Positions 56,653-64,000 of a stretch of 64,000 nt of DNA are shown in pieces. The stretch comes from Dama dama (taxonomy: Eukaryota; Chordata; Mammalia; Artiodactyla; Cervidae): assembly GCF_033118175.1 (NCBI RefSeq), contig NC_083689.1, positions 29,618,501 through 29,682,500 on the forward strand. Direction: 5' to 3'. Under the pieces are notes generated by a model. It ran no database searches, was not told the origin of the DNA, and saw only the letters and a list, made by a program, of their open reading frames with translations. Numbering within the stretch: the stretch's first letter is position 1; each line of letters begins with the position of its first letter. A program made the position numbers and the translations under genes.

Positions 56653-59600
56653 TGTTAAATACTAGCAAACTGAATCCAACAACATATTAAAAGGATCGTA
56701 CACTATGATAAAGTGAAATTTATCCTAGGGATGCAAAGATTTTTCAATGTCTACAAATCAGCATGATATATCACATTAACAAGCTAAAGAACAAAAATCA
56801 TATGATCATCTCAATAGATGCAGGAAAAGCTTTTGACAAAATTCAGTACCCGTTTATGATAAAAACTCAACATAATACAGGCCATACATGACAAATCCAT
56901 AGCTAACATCACTATCAAAAACCATGATCATGGCATTCAGTCACTTTATGGCAAATAGAAGGGGAAAATGTGGAAGCAGTGACAGATTTTATTTTCTTGG
57001 ACTCCAAAATCACTGTGGACAGTAACTACAGCCATGAAATTAAAACATGCTTGCCCCCTGGAAGAAAAGCTATGACAAACCTAGACAGTGTATTAAAAAG
57101 CAGAGACACCACTTTGCTGACAAAAGTCTGTATGGTCAAAGCTGTGGTTTTTCCAGTAGTCATGTACAGATGTGAGAGTTGGACCATAAAGAAGGTTCAG
57201 CACCAAAGAACTGATGCTTTCAAATTACAGTGCTGGAGAAGACTCTTGAGAGTCCCTTGGATGGCAAGATCAAACCAGTCAATCCTAAAGGAAATCAACC
57301 CTGAATATTAATTGTAAGGACTGATGATGAAGCTGAAGCTTCAGTACTTTGGCCGCGTAGTGCAAAGAGCCAACTCGTTGGAAAACACTCTGATTCTGTT
57401 AAAGATTGAAGCCAAAGAAGTGGGCAGCAGAGGATGAGATGGTTAAACAGCATCACCGACTCAATAGACATGTGTGGCTTCCACATAGCGAAAGACAGAG
57501 GAACCTGGCATGCAACAATCCATTGGGTTGTTCAGACTCAGTGACTGAGCAACATCATTCTCAATGGTGAAAAGCTGAGAGAATTTCCTCTAAGATCAAG
57601 AACAAGACAAAGATGTCCACTCTCACCACTTTTATTCAATATAGATTTGAAAGTCCTCACCATGGCAATCAGGAGAGAAAGAAATAGTAGGAATTCACAC
57701 TGGAAAAGAATTCAAACCAGCATTGTAGGTGACATGATATTATACATAGAAAACCCTAAAGATGTTATCGGAGAACTGCTAGAGTTCATCAATGAATTCA
57801 ATAAAGTTGCCGGATACAAAGTTAATACACAGAAGTCTCTTGCATTTCTATGCACTAATAATGAAAGATCAGAAAGAGAAGTTAAGAAAAAAATCACATT
57901 TACCATTGCATCAAAAAGACCAAAGTACCTGGAAATAAACCTACCTAAGGAGGCAAAAGACCTGTACTCTGAAAACTGTAAGACACTGATGAAAGAAATC
58001 GAAGCTAACACAGATAGAATGATACACCACGTTCTTGGATTGGAAAATTTAATATTGTGAAAATGACTATATTACCCAAAGCAATTCCCAAAGCAATCTA
58101 CAGATTCAATGCAATCCCTATCAAAAGAATTATGGCACTTTTCACAGAACTAGGAAAATAGTTTTAATCTGTATGGAAATACAAAAGACCCTGAAGAGCC
58201 AAAGCAATCCTGAGGGGGAAAAAAGTGCTGGAAGAATTAGGTGTCCTCACTTGAGAATATACTACAAAGCATCAGTCATCAAACTATATGGTACTGTCAC
58301 AAAAACAGACATATTGATAAATGAAACAGGACAGAGAGTCTAGAAATAAACCCACACACCTATGGTCAATTAGTCCACAATAAAGGAGGAAAGAATATAC
58401 CTGAATAAAAGACAGTCTCTTCAGTAAGTGGTGCTAGGAAATCTGTACAGCTACATGTAAAAGAATGAAGTTAGAATATTTGCTAACACCATACACAAAA
58501 ATAAACTCAAAATGGATTAAAGATCTAAATGTAAGGCAAGATACTATAAAACTCTTAGAGGAAAACATAGAAAGAACACTCTCTGACATGAATCACAGCA
58601 ATATCGTTTTGGATCCACCTCCTACAGTAATGAAAATAACAACAAAAATCAACTAATGGGGGCTCATTAAACTTGAAAGCTTTTGCACAACACAGCAAGA
58701 GAAACCATATGAGAAGAAATATTTGCAAATGATACAACCATCAAGTGATTAATCTCCATAACATACATAATGTACATGTGAGCTCACATGAAGCTCTATA
58801 ACAAAAAGACAAACAACCCGATCAGTAAAAGCACATGAAAATGTGCTCAACATCAGTAATTATTAGAGACATGCAAATCAAAACCACAGTGAGTTATAAC
58901 CTCACATCAGTCAGAATGGCTATCATCAAACATTCTACAAGTAATAAATGCTGGGGTGCGGGATCCCTCCTACACTGTGGATAGGAATGTAAATTGGTAC
59001 AACCAACATGGAGAACAGTATAGAAGTTCCTTATAAAACTAATAGTAGAGCTCACATATGACCCAGAAGTCCCACTCCAAGACAAATATCCAGAGAACAC
59101 TATACTTCAAAATGATACATGCAGCTCAATGTTCATTGCAGCACTATTTATAATAGTGAATACATGGAAGCAACCTAGATGTCCATTGATAGATGAGTGG
59201 ATAAAGAAGTTGTGGTATATATATACAGTGGAATATTACTCAACCACAAGAAAGAATGAAACAATGCCATTTGCAGCAAAATGGTTGGACCTAGAGATCA
59301 TCATACTAAGTGAATTAAGCCAAAGACAAATATCACATGATATCACTTATATGAGGGATCTAAAAAAAGATGCAAATAAACTTATTTACAAAACAAACAG
59401 ACTCACAGACTTCGAAAACAAATTTATGGTTACCAAAGGGGAAACACAGTAAGGACAGATAAATTAGGAGTTTGAGATTGACATATATACACTACTGTAT
59501 ATAAAATAGACCAACAATGACCTACTGAATAGCACGGGAAACTACTCAAAATTCTGTTTTAACCTATATGAAAAAAAAATCTGAAGACGAATGCATATAC

Positions 59601-59695
59601 GCATATGATCAACTGAATCACAGCTATACACTTGAAACTAACACAACATTGTAAATCAGCTATATCCCAATATAAAATAAAAATTAAATTTAAAA
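56653..59695 (+). mobile_element. L1 ORF2 to 3' end, split by a BovB
   Basis: Sense L1: RT part before the BovB (caatagatgcaggaaaagc) and after it (57565 onward), including the open frame 57647-58060 with DMILYIENPKDV just after the catalytic DD (the first D now G). C-terminal pieces at 58465-58656 and 59129-59452 (ALFIIVNTWKQPRCPLIDEW). It ends in an A-rich tail near 59690. Not functional. Confidence 0.93.
56919..57551 (+). mobile_element. BovB 3' end inserted in L1
   Basis: A 5'-truncated BovB of about 630 bp (gatcatggcattcagtcac to ctcagtgactgagca). The flanking TSD is acatcactatcaa (56906-56918) and acatcattctcaa (57552-57564). The frame 56970-57311 is the RT C-terminal region. Confidence 0.93.
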
Positions 59696-61484
59696 ACTGT
59701 GAGAAAAAGAGGAAACTGAAAAAGCAATTTTAAAAAGTGCACTAGAACCTGCCAAATTAATTGCCCTTTACTAAAAATTCACAACTATTGCCAGGCCAGA
59801 TGTCTAAGAAACTCTTTATATCCAAGCATATCTTCATAACACATCCCAGTTCAGACATACATGCTCATAGCTAAGCCAGAAGTGACTGAAGCTAAACTCA
59901 AGACAAACTGCCTTTTTCCTCTCTTCATCTCCTCTGACCTGGGCAACCACACATAGGAGTGTTTGCTGGGTTAGAGACCACACACCGGACATTCACAAGA
60001 TACCTGTGCACATTGGTTTATTAATCCATGCTGAGTTTCTCCTCTGATTAGACACAAACCTATGAAAAAAACTAAGCTTCTTTGTTCAATATTTGGAAAG
60101 ATTTCTCTTCCTCCCTGAGTTTGTATTGAGGCACAATTTCAGGTCTTGGATAACTCATTTGGTTTCTGACTGAACTTTGGTCCATGAGAATTCAAAGCCC
60201 TTCAGTGGAAACTGCCAAGTTATCATGAGCTTGGACTTCCTACATTTCATATTAGCTGCCTCACAGAAACTTTATGATGCTAAGAAAAACAGTCAAGATC
60301 TGGAGCATTGTATCTGTGTGGATGTGGTCAGACTTTACACTCCAATGAGAGCTTTCAGCTGTGGACTAGTGGTTAAAAAAAAAAAAACAACCCAGCCCCA
60401 TCTCATCGATGTGCTGAAAAACTGTGAAAAAAATCTTTAGCTTTCAAAAGTGGTAAATGACCATACTTCATTTTTATTTAGGCCATGGAAATACTTAAAA
60501 AAAAACAAAACTTAGAATATATCACATATGATGCTGAATCTAGGCAAAACCCCCTGCTGATAGCAGAGATGGCAGCAAGTATCAAAAAGTCATAAGACCA
60601 CTGCATAAGGTAACCGAAAATAATTGCAGAGAAATAAAAGGTTAACAGAGGTATTCAAGCCCTATTTCTCTTGAGTTTGTCTTACTAATTTATGCAACTA
60701 TTTGAATGTCTTGATAAATGAAATCACTTGTTGCTTAAAATAGAAAGTGATTTATTGCCCAGCAGGATTTTGACAGGAAAGGATGCAACCATTATTCCAT
60801 ACATGTTTGGATAAGAAAATCAGGAGGGAAAAAGTGTAGAATTGGACAGTTTGAATGAATTTTAGACTTGTTCAAATGAATAAGTATTAACTGATTACTT
60901 GAGTAATAACTTAGATAATGACTGACTAAAGAAGTGAGAGAAATGTCTGATTACAATGATTTTAGTGGCTGTTTTTAAATAAATATTGTGAATCTTATTC
61001 TTGGGATGCCCAGCTGCATTTTAATATTTTAGAACTTGTCATAGATTCATGAAGTACCAGTTACTGAGGAAACACATTAATACTTTTCCTCTTGGCTTTG
61101 CCATCTGCCACACCAGAAAGAATGGTTGCTACATACAAGGAAGAAAATTCAATTTAGACTAGAAGCTTCCAAAGGGTAAAAATAATTTTCTAAACGTCCA
61201 ACATTTCACTCTGCACCATACACATGGAAACCATCACATGAAATACTAAAATGAAACTTTCAAAATGCACATTTTTCCATTATCAAAAGAAAACAGCTGA
61301 AATGTTAATAATTGAAAATTTCCAGTAAAACAAAGTAGGCTCTTCTTAGTGTGGTATTGAACCGAGGAATAAGGATCTTTGGCATATTCAAGAGGAAAGA
61401 AAAAGTCAGCATTTGTTTGCAACATAATTTCACAGTCATAATCTTAAAAAGTCAAAATTTAGTTGATATAAAAATGGTATTTTA
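59696..61484. other. repeat-poor island
   Basis: About 1.8 kb without a repeat that I recognise. A forward frame at 60177-60440 has no domain. The stretch 60660-61060 has the AT-rich, ordered look of conserved non-coding DNA (tgacagg, taacttagataatgactgac). Function unknown. Confidence 0.35.
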
Positions 61485-62018
61485 GACTTACAGCTTCCAG
61501 TCCTGTGTGTAAGGAGCTTAGAAGTCGCCATTTCATTCTAATAACCAGCAAAAAGTCAAAACAGACTAAAGAATCAGCAATTGTTCTTAAATCCATCAGA
61601 AAAGGGAGGTCATGGGGCAGACCACCGCTCTCAAAACTGAAGAGACAGACGGATGGCTAGAGAGAGTCATGACTCACCAGAGCAGAAGTGGCTGCAGGAA
61701 GCTGTGCTGAGGCAGAAAAACCCGAACTGCAGTTAGTGAACTGCTGGGGGCTCAGTGTGGGCAAATCTGAGAATTAAAACCTCCAGAGGGACCCAGTCAT
61801 GGGGGACCTCTGCACTTTCATGAGCTCCGGGAGCTCAGACTAGGTTCTCACAGGGAATATCAGAGAGAAATCCTCTCCAGCTTCTACTGGGGTGCGGGGT
61901 AGGGGAACCATTTTGCAACACACCAGAGCACGCCCTTAACAAGCTTAACTCAGGAGAAACCAATTAACCACAGCCTAACCTGCTGAGCTTTTATCAGAGC
62001 CTATCTGACTTGGGGGTT

Positions 62019-62212
62019 TCCCAGGTGGCTCAGTGGTAAAGAATCCACCTGCCAAGGCAGGAGACACAAGAGACGTGGTTCATCCCTGGGTTGGGAAGAC
62101 CCCCTGGAGGAGGAAATGGCAACCCACTCCAGGATTCTGGCCTGGAAAGTTCCACGGACAGAAGAGCCTGGCAGGGAGTCAGACATGACTAAGCAACTGA
62201 GCACACATGCAA
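62019..62212 (+). repeat. Bov-tA SINE
   Basis: Sense copy, gtttcccaggtggctcagtgg to caactgagcacac; the segment before 'gagtcagacatgac' lost about 25 bp. Confidence 0.93.
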
Positions 62213-62359
62213 CTGACCTGGCAGGAGGGAAATCTCAGCCTTTTCTCATCAACCTGTCCCCCCTAAAAATTGAGAGCACCTGTGAAGTTCACAGCCCAGA
62301 AGCAAGGCTCAGGAAAAGCTGAGACCAATCGCGGAATTAAAGAACGCTTCCCCTGTTTG

Positions 62360-62470
62360 GGAGAGAACAGATACATGTGTATGTATGGCTGAGTTCATTT
62401 GCTTTCCACCTGAAACTATCACAACATTGTTAATTGGCTATACTCCAATATAAAATAAAACGTTAAAAAA
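62360..62470 (+). mobile_element. very short L1 3' end
   Basis: acatgtgtatgtatggctg, ttggctatactccaatataa and an A-rich tail: the last about 110 bp of a bovine L1. Confidence 0.8.
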
Positions 62471-63050
62471 GAGAATGCTCCCCTTCCCTCCATACTTCTT
62501 CACTGCATTACTGAAGACCTATTTATCTCAGTACCCTTTACCTAATACCTCATGTACATCTTTTAACAAAAAATTATGAGGCATAGTAAAAGGCAAAAGC
62601 AAAGTCTGAAGAGATGAACAACCATCAGAACCAGAGTCACACATGGTACCAAGGTTGGAATTACCAGACCAGGAATTTTAAAAAGCTATGATTAAGGTAT
62701 TTAATGGCAAAATATACAACATGCAAGAACAGGTGGATAATATAAGCAGATAAACAGAAATTCTAAGAAAGAATAAAAAAGAAATGCTAGAGATCAAGAA
62801 TACTGTAACTGAAATAAATGCATTTGATGAGTTCACAGTAGACTGAACACAGCTGAGGAAAGAACCTCTGAGATTGAGAACATGACAACAGAACTTCTAA
62901 AACTTGAAAGCAAAGAGAAAGAAAAAAACAGAATATTTAAGAACTGTGGGACAGCTATGCATAATGGGAATAGCAAAAGGAAATGAAACAGGATTTATTT
63001 AAGCAATAATCAAGAATTTCCCCCAAATTAACATCAGACACTAACCTACA

Positions 63051-64000
63051 GATGAAGTGGAGAAGGTTGGTGAAAGAATAGACAGACCAGCTGGAACAGA
63101 ATAGACAGCACAGCATTGAGCCACGTAAATATAGTCAACTGATCTTTGATAAAGAAACAAAGGCAATATAATGAAGCAAGGGTTGTTTTTTCAACAAATG
63201 GTGCTAGAACAACTGGACATCCACTAGCAAACAATGAATCTAGACAAAGACTACACCCTTCACAAAAGTTAACTCAAAATGGATCACAGACCTAAATATA
63301 AGATGCAAAACTATAAACTTCCTATAAAATAACATAGGAAAAAACCTAGATGATCTTGGATATGATGATTTTTTTTTAGATTCATCATCAAGATATGATC
63401 CATAAAAGAAATAACTGATAAGCTAGACTTCATTAAAATTAAAAACTTCTGCTCTGCAAAAGACAATATCAAAAGAATGAGAAGATAAGTCACTAAATCA
63501 ATTATGTGTTGTTGTTCAGTTGTTGTGTCCAATTCTCTGAGATCCTGTGGACTGTAGCCTGCCAGGCTCCTCTGTCCATGGGATTTCCCAGGCAGGAATA
63601 CTAGAGTGGGTTGCTGTTTCCTTCTCCAGGGGATCTTCCCAACTCCGAGATCCAGCCCAAATCTCCTGCATTGGCAAGTGGATTCTTTACCACTGAGTCA
63701 CCAGGGAAACCCATTCATTGTAAGTGACAATGCAAAATGACCAGCCACTTTGAAAGACAGTTTGACAGTTTTTTACAACACTGAACATTTACTTGCTATA
63801 CAATTCAACGATTATACTCCTTGGCTTTCATCTAAATGAATTGTAAACTTATGCCCACACAAAAACCTGCACATACGTACTTATTGCAGCTTTATTTATA
63901 ACTGTCAAAACTTGGAAACAATCAAGATGTCCTTTAGCAGGTGAATGGATAAACTGTGGTTCATCCACATAGTGGAGTATTATTTAACACCAAAGAGAAA
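63051..64000 (+). mobile_element. old L1 ORF2 part, runs off the window
   Basis: gttttttcaacaaatggtgc, aactcaaaatggatcac, cttcattaaaattaaaaac and, after the SINE, gcagctttatttataactg: L1M ORF2 C-terminal text with an internal deletion. It continues past the window end. Confidence 0.8.
63507..63713 (-). repeat. Bov-tA SINE
   Basis: Antisense copy, tgttgttcagttgttgtgtcc to gagtcaccagggaaaccc, inside L1. Confidence 0.94.

Larger units (their letters stand above)
61485..63050 (+). mobile_element. old L1 5'UTR and ORF1 region, interrupted
   Basis: ccagtcctgtgtgtaaggagc, cctccagagggacccag and later gaaatgctagagatcaag are L1M/HAL-type 5'UTR and ORF1 text in sense. Interrupted by a SINE and an L1 3' end (62360-62470). 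No ORF1 is open. Confidence 0.6.

Noticed and set aside
57647..58060. 137-codon forward frame as a host gene
   Set aside because: It is L1 ORF2 just around and after the RT catalytic box (MILYIENPKDV), with the element broken on both sides.

Overview
The window is nuclear DNA of a ruminant, most likely a bovid. Many copies of ruminant-specific elements show this: tRNA-derived Bov-tA SINEs, a dimeric Bov-A2, and BovB (RTE) LINEs. Cetartiodactyl CHR-type SINEs, bovine-type L1s and older mammalian repeats (MIR, L2, MER5A, old L1M) are also present. I found no complete host protein-coding gene. Nearly all longer open frames belong to transposons, are antisense to them, or are GC-rich open frames in a CpG island. 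Repeat family names come from recognising the sequence and were not checked by a search. The species is not resolved.

Layout. 1-2220: a CHR-type SINE, a MER5A-like DNA transposon, an unassigned old repeat and a 5'-truncated BovB. 3380-4330: a CpG island with GC boxes, a YY1-type motif and minus-strand splice donors, the only good sign of a host gene promoter; no exon is proven. 4500-15440: SINEs, MIR fragments, L1 3' ends and a solo LTR inside an L1. 15449-30602: a degenerate class I (gammaretrovirus-like) provirus. Its order is 5' LTR, leader with splice donor, gag, protease, reverse transcriptase, RNase H, integrase, env transmembrane remnant, 3' LTR. All genes are broken. It has been hit by four Bov-tA SINEs, a twin-primed BovB (itself carrying two solo LTRs and a second BovB) and an L1 in the 3' LTR.

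30603-41260: an old antisense L1M split by a BovB, then a long bovine L1 with at least seven secondary insertions, including a twin-primed L1 3' end. 41260-49320: a repeat-poor stretch with a CTCF-like motif, a Bov-A2, old L1 pieces and another BovB split by a SINE. 49320-54690: mostly unique sequence with an L2-like 3' end, a MIR and two tandem SINEs. 52589-54690 is a 2.1-kb island with no repeat I recognise. 54690-64000: an L1 3' end, a solo LTR with perfect 6-bp target duplications, an L1 split by a BovB, a second repeat-poor island, and an L1M running off the end.

The most useful content is the insertion order, which several target-site duplications (TSDs) let one read directly, and a few candidate regulatory stretches. 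I saw no convincing new multi-gene system.
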